DNA of 64,000 bases from Bacillota bacterium (GTDB lineage: Bacteria; Bacillota; UBA4882; UBA8346), in assembly GCA_023426245.1 (NCBI GenBank), contig JAFABB010000003.1:1-64000 (forward strand), in the 5' to 3' direction. This document shows, in pieces, positions 45,726-53,922 of the stretch. Each line of letters opens with the position of its first letter. The first letter of the stretch is position 1. Below the pieces are notes generated by a model. It did no database searches. It had not been told where the DNA came from and saw nothing but the letters and a program-made list of their open reading frames with translations. Made by a program: the position numbers and the translations under genes.

Positions 45726-46391
45726 TTAGAATTTTTTTAGCCGGAATTCGCTGAAACCGCTTTGAACATTCCCATCAGAACAAACGCCGATGGAACAGCC
45801 ATCGATCAGTGATTTATCTTTCGTTTCAAACATTTTTGCTTCATTGACAAAGCACTGAACCAAAGGGCCCCGGCAGATAACCTTGAGGTTGTCATGGGTT
45901 TCGCCGGTGGTATTGTTTTTGGCAGTCTTTATCGTTTTCCACCGACCGTTGACACTTTTTAATAACAATACCCGGTTATTCAGCGTGATCAAAAATGCAT
46001 AAAAATTGCCGGTACGCTCCCCAAAAAACAATCCATATGCGGAGTAACACGAGCCATTGATCCAGCGAACATTGACCGATATTTGATAATCGGTTACGTA
46101 ATGCCGGGGAAATAAATTCCAATAGAAACGGGATGGGGTCGTTTCATTGGGGACCAATTGAAGCTCATTGTCTTGGATTTTCCATATATTATCGACTTGA
46201 AACCCTGCGGTTCCCTTCGAAAAATCCACCACAATATCGTTTGAATCCGCTCCGGCTGAACCCATGGAACCGTTGGATATCTGGCCGCCTGAAAGTTCTT
46301 CCGCAAAACAAAGTGGAGGTCCGGAAATCAGTGACATCGTGAAACTTAGGCACAATAAAACGGAAATGATAGAAGTATGGATCTTAGGCAT
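45726..46391 (-). CDS. Secreted protein with a LamG/DUF1080-like sandwich domain
   Basis: 221 aa. The signal peptide is about residues 1-30 (LCFAEE). The remainder has jelly-roll features: YQISVNVRWINGSCYSAYGLFFGERTGNFYAFLITLNNRVLLLK, then GETHDNLKVICRGPLVQCFVNE and SIGVCSDG. These resemble 3-keto-disaccharide hydrolase or family 16 CBM folds. Catalytic residues cannot be named. It is transcribed in the same direction as the next secreted protein, 50 bp away. Confidence 0.6.
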   Translation of the reverse strand: MPKIHTSIISVLLCLSFTMSLISGPPLCFAEELSGGQISNGSMGSAGADSNDIVVDFSKGTAGFQVDNIWKIQDNELQLVPNETTPSRFYWNLFPRHYVTDYQISVNVRWINGSCYSAYGLFFGERTGNFYAFLITLNNRVLLLKSVNGRWKTIKTAKNNTTGETHDNLKVICRGPLVQCFVNEAKMFETKDKSLIDGCSIGVCSDGNVQSGFSEFRLKKF

Positions 46392-46441
46392 GATGGGTTC
46401 CTTTTCTTCCTTACTGAGAATTTATCGATCAGGGCTGCGTC

Positions 46442-47173
46442 TCAATTAAAAGCTGAGATCAATTGATAATCATTCAGTTTTTCTTTTAGCTTATCGTTGG
46501 CGCCATTGATAAAGGTAGACTTAAAGGATTCAAAGTTATCGCTCAGGTCGATTTTTAAGTCCGGAAATGTATAGACTGTTTCACCGGCTAAACAAATATG
46601 GGTTTTAAATGTTGTATCATAATCACCGATATAAATGAGTTGTTTTGGCTGTGCGGTAAAATGAACGGATTTTTTGGCCACCTTGGCAACGGGAACTTCA
46701 AGGACCGCCGCCCTAAAATCATGATATCCCGACATTCTTAAGATAAGACTGCATATGAAGTTCCTTATTTGATATGTTCCGGAGGGGACTTTTAAAATCC
46801 AATAAGGATCGTTGCTGTTCTCGGTTAGTTTTTTTTCGCTCCGGTAATATATTGAGGCTGAGCCGGTTACGGGCTTCAAAAGAATCGGATAGGTTTTGTT
46901 GGTATCGGTATTGACCAGTTCAATTCTGATTTCAAAAGAAGACTCGCCATTGATGTCTCTCGCCTTGGTTGCAGTATCGGTCAAGGCGGCATCCGGATTG
47001 AGTTGGTGGGTCATGGCGAACTTGCCGATAATATAGCAATCTTTTCCTTTATCTTTATTCAAATCATGATATGCCTTGTTTAAAGACATTGGAGAACCCA
47101 TTCCAAAGCTTATTGCGGATAAAAGAATAACGCCAATTGAAATCGAGCCTAAGAATTTTATTAATTTTCTCAT
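46442..47173 (-). CDS. Secreted protein of unknown family
   Basis: 243 aa. The N-terminal signal helix (1-26) has no lipobox. The rest is mostly beta, with a middle segment (SFEIRIELVNTDTNKTYPILLKPV) and VPSGTYQIRNFICSL. That pattern is common in DUF2846-like envelope proteins and is faintly similar to the protein at 56605. No function can be given. RBS AGGAGGA. Confidence 0.6.
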   Translation of the reverse strand: MRKLIKFLGSISIGVILLSAISFGMGSPMSLNKAYHDLNKDKGKDCYIIGKFAMTHQLNPDAALTDTATKARDINGESSFEIRIELVNTDTNKTYPILLKPVTGSASIYYRSEKKLTENSNDPYWILKVPSGTYQIRNFICSLILRMSGYHDFRAAVLEVPVAKVAKKSVHFTAQPKQLIYIGDYDTTFKTHICLAGETVYTFPDLKIDLSDNFESFKSTFINGANDKLKEKLNDYQLISAFN

Positions 47174-47395
47174 TGGTTGTCCTCCTGATTTTAAAAAATG
47201 GCAATTTATTATGTTTTAATGGTAATTCTTTATTTTTGATTGGTTTCCTTTTTTGGAAGAAAAACTGAGGATAATTTAAATTTTATCTATTTGGAAAATA
47301 ATTTATCTCCAAACTTTTTTTGCGGGAACGGAGATTGGCTTAAAAAGGAAAAATCAAGCTTATTTCTAAATCGATAACTGATTCCCTCATAAATG

Positions 47396-47425
47396 AGCGC
47401 CTGTATCTTAGACGCTCTTTTTTAT
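47396..47425 (+). terminator. GAGCG-stem terminator, family copy A
   Basis: GAGCGCC...AGACGCTC then TTTTTT. It sits only 30 bp before the strong RBS of the next gene and resembles stems at 52505 and 58536. Confidence 0.65.
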
Positions 47426-47453
47426 TGCCTTTTTTGAAAGGAGGTGAAACAAG

Positions 47454-47804
47454 ATGGCCACATTTGCCGAACGGCTGATGACAGCCAAAAACATGCTGGC
47501 TGGGTTGACTGCCCACGCTTCGGATCTCGCCGGTCGCGGAATCACCAAGGAAGTCCTTGATCAAATGAACCAGCTCTATGAGCGGGCAATCGAACTGGAT
47601 GATAAACGCAACGCCCTGAAAGCTCGTAGTCAGGAGGCTACATCCGAAACAGAAGAGACCATGAGTGAATTGGAGAGCCTGTGCAGCGATGCCAAGAAAA
47701 TCGTCCGCATGGAGATGCCTGAGGAAAGCTGGCCCGAGTTTGGGTTCAGGAAGGGCGAGTATGCTGCCAAAAAAGTTGTTGCCCAAAGCAACCAGAAAGC
47801 CTAA
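47454..47804 (+). CDS. Small helical protein, unknown function
   Basis: 116 aa. Predicted mostly alpha-helical, with a coiled-coil-like charged middle (YERAIELDDKRNALKARSQEATSE) and a conserved-looking tail EMPEESWPEFGFRKGEYA. Very strong RBS (AAAGGAGGTG). I recall similar small hypothetical proteins in several phyla but no assigned role. It forms its own unit between two terminators. Confidence 0.65.
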   Translation: MATFAERLMTAKNMLAGLTAHASDLAGRGITKEVLDQMNQLYERAIELDDKRNALKARSQEATSETEETMSELESLCSDAKKIVRMEMPEESWPEFGFRKGEYAAKKVVAQSNQKA

Positions 47805-47842
47805 GAAGGTTCAAGAGAAAAAGAAGGGGGGAAAGCGAAATG

Positions 47843-47881
47843 GGCCGTCTGCTGCGGAAAAGCGGGAGACGGCCGGGTTTT
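47843..47881 (+). terminator. Rho-independent terminator
   Basis: GGCCGTCT pairs with AGACGGCC, followed by GGGTTTT. Confidence 0.75.
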
Positions 47882-48005
47882 AAAATATTTTTTATATAGT
47901 AAGAGTTTTCAATGGCCCGATTGGAGTTTTTCATAAAACAGCCATTTTTAAATTTTGAAAAGCTATAGGGATATTGGTAAAAATTAGGGCATCATCGATT
48001 TTGTA

Positions 48006-48014
48006 TGGTATAAT
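48006..48014 (+). promoter_or_regulatory. Extended -10 promoter
   Basis: TGGTATAAT, 30 bp before the start at 48045; no good -35. Confidence 0.55.
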
Positions 48015-48044
48015 TTAGCTAAGAATCTTGAGGTGGTGGGTAAA

Positions 48045-48290
48045 ATGACTTGGGAAGAAGTAAGAAAGAGTTTTCCGAATCAATTTGTAAAAATCCAAAT
48101 TCTAAAATCCCATATGGAAGGGAATATTCGACATATTGACGATATGGCAGTGATTAAAACTTTCGATGATGAGGTAGAAGCTACCCGTGAATTGGTAAGG
48201 TCTAGGGATGAAATCTTAGTCTATCATACTGGAAAAGAAAAAATTGAAGTTGAAATCAAAGATATTTTTGGGTTCAGAGGTGCGGTGTAA
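48045..48290 (+). CDS. Small protein paired with a retropepsin-like protease gene
   Basis: 81 aa (MTWEEVRKSFPNQFVKIQIL at the start, ILVYHTGKEKIEVE near the end). It belongs to a small family often seen just upstream of an aspartyl protease gene. The function is unknown, and a partner or substrate role is possible (inference). GAGGTGG precedes the ATG at 48045. Its TAA overlaps the ATG of the protease (TAATG), so the two are coupled. Confidence 0.65.
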   Translation: MTWEEVRKSFPNQFVKIQILKSHMEGNIRHIDDMAVIKTFDDEVEATRELVRSRDEILVYHTGKEKIEVEIKDIFGFRGAV

Positions 48291-48676
48291 TGGAATTGCT
48301 ATATCGCAACGGATTGCTTTTCCTATCGTTAAAGATTGTTTATAAAGGGAAAGAGAAAGTCATTAAAAAATATAGTAGTTGATACAGGCGCCTCGGAAAC
48401 AATTATTTCGCCTGATGTAGTGGAGGATATCAAAATCAATGCAGAATTAGATGACAATATTGGCTCTTATTATGGGGTTGGGGGAAGCATACATAACTTT
48501 TTTACAAAGAAAGTAGATGAAATCATTATTGATAAAGTTTTACTAAAACAAGTCAAAGTGGATTTTGGAGTCATTGATCCGAAGGGAAGATTAATGGGCT
48601 TTTAGGTTTGGATTTACTTCAAAAGGCGCATTCGGTGATTGATTTAAAGAGTATGATGATGACGGTGGATCAATAA
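48290..48676 (+). pseudogene. Retropepsin-like aspartic protease with two compensating frameshifts
   Basis: Starting at ATG 48290 the product would be MELLYRNGLLFLSLKIVY..., but an extra A in the six-A run near 48366 shifts the frame. The catalytic VVDTGASETIIS lies in the +1 frame. After GRLMG a missing G (three instead of four) restores the original frame into LLGLDLLQKAHSVIDL and the stop at 48674-48676. The repaired protein is about 128 aa, with the D-T-G-A active site of single-domain, dimeric bacterial retropepsins. Both lesions are in homopolymers, so sequencing error or slippage is possible. Confidence 0.8.
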
Positions 48677-48732
48677 AATACTTTCAATCCGGATGTGATT
48701 TTAAAGTTGAGGTTTGCCACGGGAGATAATGA

Positions 48733-49420
48733 ATGGAAAAACATAGCGAATATGTAAACATCGGAGATAGACGCATAAGAAATATAAAAGTAGCAGAAAA
48801 CCATGAACCGTTCATCGACTTAACTCAAGACAATCGGATCATTGTCGATACATCAAAGAAACAAATTTACAATGGAAATCGCTATTACTCGTATGTTCGA
48901 AAAGGTATTCATCGAAAACTTATGGAAGCAAAAAACTATTTACCTGAACATATTTCATTTTTTATAAAAGAAGGCTACCGTTCACCAAAGCTTCAGAAAA
49001 GTCTTTTTCAATATTACTATCCAATTTTTCAAACCAAATTGAAGGGTTTACCGGAAGAGTTGCTCTATGAAGAGGTATGTAAATATGTCGCCCCTGTTGA
49101 ATCGGCGCCGCATCCGACCGGCGGGGCGGTTGATCTGACATTGATCGATGATGACGGTAATGCATTGGAGATGGGTACCGAATTCAATGCGGAACCTGCG
49201 GCAACCAACTATGCAACATACTTTGATGCGGCAAATATTAGTGCGGAAGCTAAAAATAATAGGGCAGTTCTTCAAAACGCCTTGGAAAGGGTGGGCTTGG
49301 TTAACTATTTCACTTAAGTGGTGGCATTGGTCCTACGGGGATAAATATTGGGCATATTGTTTAAAAAAGAATTGCGCAGTATATGGTCCAATCGACGATG
49401 CTGATATAGGGGGGTTATAA
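48733..49420 (+). pseudogene. VanX-type D-Ala-D-Ala dipeptidase (M15), frameshifted
   Basis: The family cleaves D-alanyl-D-alanine. The first 194 aa hold the conserved Arg in GYRSP (83) and the zinc ligands His127 and Asp134 in SAPHPTGGAVDLTL. An extra T near 49313 (ACTTAAG) creates a stop at 49315-49317. The next frame continues KWWHWSYGDKYWAY, the essential C-terminal motif with the catalytic Glu position (here Lys) and third zinc ligand His, ending at 49420. Without that motif the product should be inactive. Confidence 0.82.
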
Positions 49421-49493
49421 TAGAAAACGCTCCTCCCCGATCTTCATAAGAGGTGTTTTAGTGAAAGATATGTTTTTGCGAAGGGGGTGTTCT

Positions 49494-49616
49494 GTGAATA
49501 CGGATTTATATATTCGGAGCTTATCCATAAAAAAGCCAAAGTCCAATGAATATCCGTTTAACCTGCCCCTTTTTCAACAGCTGGAAAGTTTGGAATTGCG
49601 AAGCAAGGTTGCTTTT
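49494..49616 (+). pseudogene. N-terminal remnant of an AAA/ABC-type ATPase
   Basis: GTG 49494 after AAGGGGGTG encodes MNTDLYIRSLSIKKPKSNEY, then YPFNLPLFQQLESLELRSKV. This is the standard opening of SMC/RecF-like AAA ATPases that continues into a Walker A (GENGSGKST). Here the sequence switches at about 49617 into an inverted isochorismatase fragment, so no Walker A exists. The frame stops at 49646. Confidence 0.65.
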
Positions 49617-50062
49617 GCAACGATGGTTCTGCGATCAAAAATATAAGGCTTGAAAGAATGAACAAAATCAGCTCCCGCAGAAGGCGGCGTATAAGAATTT
49701 TCCTTTTGATAGACTCCAAGGCTTAATAACATCTTTTGTTCATTTCCTGTAAATGGCCAGCCGCAATCATGCGGGTATAAATAATGGGGGGATATGAAAA
49801 GCTGATATCCTTTACTGAGGGCGGTGCGCATTAATAGCTCAAGGTTTTTGGATAGTGTGGTTTTTCTCAATATTAGCTTGGGTCAGATGAAAGCCCCTGC
49901 CCCCGGACATAGAAAATCGTTTTGGGGGTCTGTGATGACAATGGCGGTATGAGTAGGATTGGGTTTAAAAGGCAAAACAGACATCTCCTTTGTAGCTTAT
50001 GAATAAGCTTATTCAAAACATGATAGGCATTATATGTATTTGCAATGGGTTTGGTGTGCCTA
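49617..50062 (-). pseudogene. Degenerate duplicate of the isochorismatase gene
   Basis: About 445 bp with high identity to 54200-54630, on the same strand. It corresponds to roughly residues 30-172 of that protein (GYQLFISPHYLYPHDCG, YQKENSYTPPSAGADFV). It has several frameshifts, lost both ends, and lacks the catalytic Cys region. A product of segmental duplication followed by decay. Confidence 0.85.
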
Positions 50063-50111
50063 CAAATAAGTGAAGGCCAAGTTTGACAGAGTGATAAAGG
50101 GGGGATTTCCG

Positions 50112-50924
50112 ATGGATAATCTTGGACCAGAAAATGAAAGTATATTGGAAATTAATTTAGACGGTTGCAATCGCAAGTTTGCATTTTATCATCCTTCCGG
50201 AACATTTGCATTAACTCCTGCAAGTAAGACATTGATTCATGCAATAATTCAGAATAAAGACAAACTACATGGGGTTGGGATAGATTGGGGCAGCGGAATT
50301 GGTTGTCTCGCTATAGTTGCGGCCAGCTTAGAAAGTGTCGATAAAGTGTATGGATTGGAAATATCAAAGCGTGATGTGGATGTTTCTTATGAAAATGCCA
50401 AAACGAATCAGGTATTTGATAAAGTAGAGTTTTTTCATTCTGATTCCTATAGTCCGTTGATGGAAAAAGATAAAAAAATTCTATGGGGTTTCAATATGAA
50501 AGTTGATTTTATAATATCTAACCCACCATCGAGCGAAGGTGATGATGGATTCGGATTTCGAAGAGAAGTTTTAAAAGGTGGAAGAACTTTTTTAAAAAAA
50601 GATGGAATCGTATTTTTAAACATATCACTCCAATATGGGCAATCTAGGATAGAAGATTTAGTAAAAGATGTTGAGGGATATCATTATAAGGGATTACTTT
50701 ATAGTACGGAGTGGGTTCCGTTTGATTTAAATCGGGAAGACCTTTTACATTGTCTAGAAATGTATAAACATGAGGAAGAAAATGGTGGTATGGAATATAC
50801 CTTTAAAAGTGCTGATTTAAATATCTCAAGTTATATTAATGCCGCAACCGCCTATGAAGACTATCAGAAAACGGGAAAAAGCCCATTGACGAGATGGCAA
50901 ACGCATTTATTTCAACTAATTTGA
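50112..50924 (+). CDS. SAM-dependent methyltransferase with NPP motif
   Basis: 270 aa. Motif I GIDWGSGIGCLAIVAAS (about 60), acidic motif II (VYGLEISKRD), and motif IV ISNPPSSEGDDGFGF. The NPP form is typical of enzymes that methylate planar nitrogen (HemK/RsmC/MTS group). AGGGGGG before ATG 50112; an earlier in-frame ATG at 50070 lacks a site. Intact in a zone of broken genes. The substrate cannot be told. Confidence 0.82.
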   Translation: MDNLGPENESILEINLDGCNRKFAFYHPSGTFALTPASKTLIHAIIQNKDKLHGVGIDWGSGIGCLAIVAASLESVDKVYGLEISKRDVDVSYENAKTNQVFDKVEFFHSDSYSPLMEKDKKILWGFNMKVDFIISNPPSSEGDDGFGFRREVLKGGRTFLKKDGIVFLNISLQYGQSRIEDLVKDVEGYHYKGLLYSTEWVPFDLNREDLLHCLEMYKHEEENGGMEYTFKSADLNISSYINAATAYEDYQKTGKSPLTRWQTHLFQLI

Positions 50925-51040
50925 TAGTAGCTGCCATCCTAGTGAGATAAAAAGAAAATTGGGGTTTAAAAATGCCGTTTGTAAATTTAAAGCGGTGAAA
51001 GGTCATACAGCATCCGATCAATCTGCGAGCAGGAGGAATG

Positions 51041-51275
51041 ATGACTATTTTAAACCACTTGGTAAAAAGCTTTTTGAGTATGATATTCTTTTTTGTAATC
51101 CTGTTCATTGCCGCAGGGACAATAAATTATCTTCAAGGCTGGATTTATTTTGCCCTCAGTATCTTTGGTTTGGTTATTAATGTTGTAACCACTCAAAACA
51201 ATCCGGAATTAATCCGGGAATGGTTAAAACCGGGAGACAACATACGGTCTTGGGACAAAAAGATCTTAGGATGCT
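51041..51275 (+). pseudogene. N-terminal fragment of an isoprenylcysteine methyltransferase-like (ICMT) protein
   Basis: About 78 aa with two hydrophobic helices and the family phrase TINYLQGWIYFALSIFGLVINVV, then NPELIREWLKPGDN and SWDKKILG. ICMT-family proteins run about 190 aa and keep their catalytic motif in the missing half. After LGCSS the sequence runs into the RBS of the next gene, and the frame stops at 51334. A deletion has fused the two. Confidence 0.7.
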
Positions 51276-51296
51276 CGTCAATCGGAGGAATTAAAA

Positions 51297-51704
51297 ATGA
51301 ATTGGACCGATGGGGAATATCGGGTAAGCGATGACAAGGCGTCGTTATCGATTGAGCGGATACAGGAATTCCTGGCCAAAAGTTATTGGGCTAATGAGCG
51401 CAGTAAGGATACGATTGAATTGACAATCCAAAACTCACTTTGTTTTGGAGTTTACTACCATGGACAACAAATTGGCTTCGCCCGCGCAGTGACCGATATG
51501 GCCACTATGTATTACCTGGCGGATGTTTATATCGATGAAGCCTACCGGGGACGGGGACTTGGGAAAAGGTTGGTCCAATGTATTGTGGAATCGGAATCTT
51601 TACGGAATCTGGCTGGGATTTTGGGGACCCGGGATGCCCATGGATTATATGAGAAATACGGTTTTGCCAGGGAGCCGGAAAAATTAATGAGAAGAAGGCC
51701 GTAA
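51297..51704 (+). CDS. GNAT family N-acetyltransferase
   Basis: 135 aa, single GNAT domain. GFARAVTDMATMYYLADVYIDEAYRGRGLGKRLV contains the R-G-x-G-L-G CoA loop, and the end YEKYGFAREPEKLMRRRP is usual. GGAGG eight bases before ATG 51297. It is a relative of the gene at 55948, which has the same ending pattern. Substrate unknown. Confidence 0.88.
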   Translation: MNWTDGEYRVSDDKASLSIERIQEFLAKSYWANERSKDTIELTIQNSLCFGVYYHGQQIGFARAVTDMATMYYLADVYIDEAYRGRGLGKRLVQCIVESESLRNLAGILGTRDAHGLYEKYGFAREPEKLMRRRP

Positions 51705-51860
51705 GTCCGTCCGTCATCGTAGAGAGCCCTGTAAGTGGTTGAGTACATGTAGCCAATAGGTTTCACGCTTTTGCGGGTGAAATCTTTATAGTATATTTAT
51801 TGAGAATATGATAAAATTAAGATATTATATTGATAATATGCTATAGGAAGGACAATGGTT

Positions 51861-52127
51861 ATGATTCAAATTAGGCCGGTTTCGGATTTACGAAATAAAT
51901 TTCCTGAAATAGAGGAATTAGTTATGAAGGGGGGGCAGCCGGTTTTTTTAACGAAAAACGGTTATGGTTCAATGGTCGTGTTAAGCCTTGAAAAATATGC
52001 AGAGTTAACAGACGATACTGAACTTAAACTTGATGAAGCTGATAGGGAAGCCGAGTCCTCCGCGATTCGATATGCCCATGATGAAGTATTTTCAAGAGTA
52101 AGGTCCAGAATCAATGAAAAGGGGTAA
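51861..52127 (+). CDS. Phd/YefM-type antitoxin
   Basis: 88 aa. N-terminal DNA-binding part IRPVSDLRNKFPEIEELV, then KGGQPVFLTKNGYGSMVVLSLEKYAEL, the standard Phd/YefM fold; the C-terminal tail should bind the toxin. ATG 51861 is nine bases after AGGAAGG. It overlaps the toxin gene by 14 bp. It likely represses its own promoter. Confidence 0.9.
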   Translation: MIQIRPVSDLRNKFPEIEELVMKGGQPVFLTKNGYGSMVVLSLEKYAELTDDTELKLDEADREAESSAIRYAHDEVFSRVRSRINEKG

Positions 52128-52431
52128 ATTCACCCTGAGATACTTGCCGAAATTTGAAGATGACCTTAGTGAGATTGTGGATTATATATCTTTAAGGTTT
52201 CATAATCCAGATAGTGCCCTGAAGTTAGTTAATAAAGTGGAACAGGCCATCATGGAAAGATTAACTTGCCCTTTATCATTTGAACCCTTCCCTTCGGTAA
52301 AAAAGCGGAAATATCCATATTACCGTATTTATATAGATAATTTTACTGTCTATTATGTTGTTATCGACGAGACAATGGAAATTCGGCGGATACTTTACAA
52401 TAAAAGAAATGCGAATCAGATTATTCGATAA
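52114..52431 (+). CDS. RelE/ParE-type toxin
   Basis: 105 aa. The ParE/RelE fold is visible in LRYLPKFEDDLSEIVDYISLRF at the start and RRILYNKRNANQIIR at the end. It either cleaves mRNA on the ribosome or poisons gyrase; I cannot tell which. Overlap with the Phd-type antitoxin gives a complete type II module, one of the intact genes of this zone. Confidence 0.88.
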   Translation: MKRGKFTLRYLPKFEDDLSEIVDYISLRFHNPDSALKLVNKVEQAIMERLTCPLSFEPFPSVKKRKYPYYRIYIDNFTVYYVVIDETMEIRRILYNKRNANQIIR

Positions 52432-52793
52432 TATTAAAGCTGGTACATTTAGGTGACTTCTGTTTATGTGCAAGGATCAGGACTATCACACTATCGTCGT
52501 TAAAGAGCGCCCTTTCTCTCGGACGCTCTTTTTTTATTGACTTTTGAAAGAAGCAGAAACCAGGGTGGCCCCATCGAACAACAAAGAACTGATTTATATT
52601 TATATGTTTTCCGACAACTAAGGAATGCAGGTTATTTTAAACAATATAGAGAATATTATTGCAAATGATGGAAGGTTTGGCTATGGATAAGACCATGGAC
52701 GTAAAAACCACCGGCAAATAAACAAAGATTCGTTTTAACAAGTGTGATGGTGCTTTTTCACAGGTTCTCCGGGCCTTTTGAGGAAATAAGTAC
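52432..52793. other. Gap with terminator copy B and a gene relic
   Basis: AGAGCGCC...GGACGCTCTTTTTTT at 52505-52538 is a terminator. Further on, 52610-52670 encodes a relic (LYVFRQLRNAGYFKQYREYY) that recurs near 58650-58712. Confidence 0.6.
52505..52538 (+). terminator. GAGCG-stem terminator, family copy B
   Basis: AGAGCGCC pairs with GGACGCTCT (one bulge), seven T follow, then ATTGAC as in copies A and C (ATTGCC). Confidence 0.8.
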
Positions 52794-53477
52794 ATGAATT
52801 TAATTAGTAAAAAAGAACGAGTATTGGATCTTGTTTTTGTTATTTTTATTACATGTTTTCCATCTATATTCTTTTCAATCTATGCAATGATTTTCGGTCA
52901 AACTATGTTTAATTTTAGTAATTTAAATCACGATCTTACTTTTCTTAATAGCATCATTGGCAAATTATTGAGCATTTATGTGCTTTTATATATCTTTTAT
53001 AAACAAGGGCGGACAATTCGTGAAATCGGATATTCATTTTCTTTAAAGGATATAATTCATTCAATTTTGTTAGTTATGTCCGCTTATATCATATATTCTT
53101 TGTTTTACTCATTTTTGTATCCTTTATTTCAAAATGTTGATATAAAACCAAGAAATATTGAGATTTTCAAAGGGAAACTTACAATTTTTTATTTTTTGGC
53201 GATGGTGATAAACCCATGGTATGAAGAGTTAATTTTGCGGGCTTATTTAATTTCTGAAGTAAAATGGCTCACAGATAACGTTATACTTGCAGTCTTTGTT
53301 AGTATTTTTATACAAATTTTAGGGCATCTGTATCAAGGTTTAATTGCGGCGTTATTAGTAAGTATCGTATTTTTCGTTTTTTCATTATACTATGTGATAA
53401 CAAATAAAATCACACCGATAGTTATTGCTCATTTATTTTTTGATATTTTAGCTATGGGGATTTATGCTTCAAGATAA
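52794..53477 (+). CDS. CPBP family intramembrane metalloprotease (CAAX/Abi)
   Basis: 227 aa, about six membrane helices. The EExxxR motif is at 144-149 (WYEELILRAYL), a His in LGHLYQGL (about 185) and the HxxxD-like AHLFFDIL near the end. Family members include bacteriocin-immunity and CAAX proteases. GAGGAAATA precedes ATG 52794. Very AT-rich compared with the core genes, suggesting transfer. Confidence 0.85.
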   Translation: MNLISKKERVLDLVFVIFITCFPSIFFSIYAMIFGQTMFNFSNLNHDLTFLNSIIGKLLSIYVLLYIFYKQGRTIREIGYSFSLKDIIHSILLVMSAYIIYSLFYSFLYPLFQNVDIKPRNIEIFKGKLTIFYFLAMVINPWYEELILRAYLISEVKWLTDNVILAVFVSIFIQILGHLYQGLIAALLVSIVFFVFSLYYVITNKITPIVIAHLFFDILAMGIYASR

Positions 53478-53922
53478 TACATTTTTGGACCACACTTCAA
53501 TCTGGAGGTAATTCATCCACCCTGGCTTTGTTCGGGCAACGAAGACGCGCATCAATGCGCGCGAAAATACCGCTAGGGCGGCTGTTCGACGGCGGCTCGC
53601 AAAACGATCCGAAAAATCTGGGTTAAAAGTATTTTCTAAGTAGTCCCCACCCCGGCATGCCGGGGCAATCGAAAGGATGAAAACAAGCCTAAACCCGAGA
53701 CCCTAGCCCTTAAAGGGTATTCGCCCAACTTTCGGGTCTATTATCGGCCTTCGTTGGCATGCTACTGCCTTTAGCCTGCAATTCCAAGGAATTCCCTTGA
53801 AGCGGAATTGTGGAACCATTCCTCGAAAAACGCTTACCGTTTTTAGGGGAATGGTAGAAGCATTTGGGCAAGAGTATTTTCTAAATAGTAAGGGCTATTG
53901 TGCTGGCAAAGCCGTCAAGGCT
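53478..53922. ncRNA. Structured non-coding block flanked by direct repeats
   Basis: No gene. It is GC-richer than its neighbours. The near-identical 17-mers AGTATTTTCTAAGTAGT (53627-53643) and AGTATTTTCTAAATAGT (53872-53888) lie about 245 bp apart. Between them are strong stems: CCCCGGCATGCCGGGG, CCCGAGA...TTTCGGG, and CCATTCC...CGAAAAACG/CGTTTTTAGG...GGAATGG (about 53814-53854). It looks like a structured RNA or the non-coding end of a mobile element. I could not name the family. Confidence 0.45.

Noticed and set aside
53478..53922. Group II intron end
   Set aside because: Strong stems exist, but no domain V motif or GUGYG-type 5' end could be seen.
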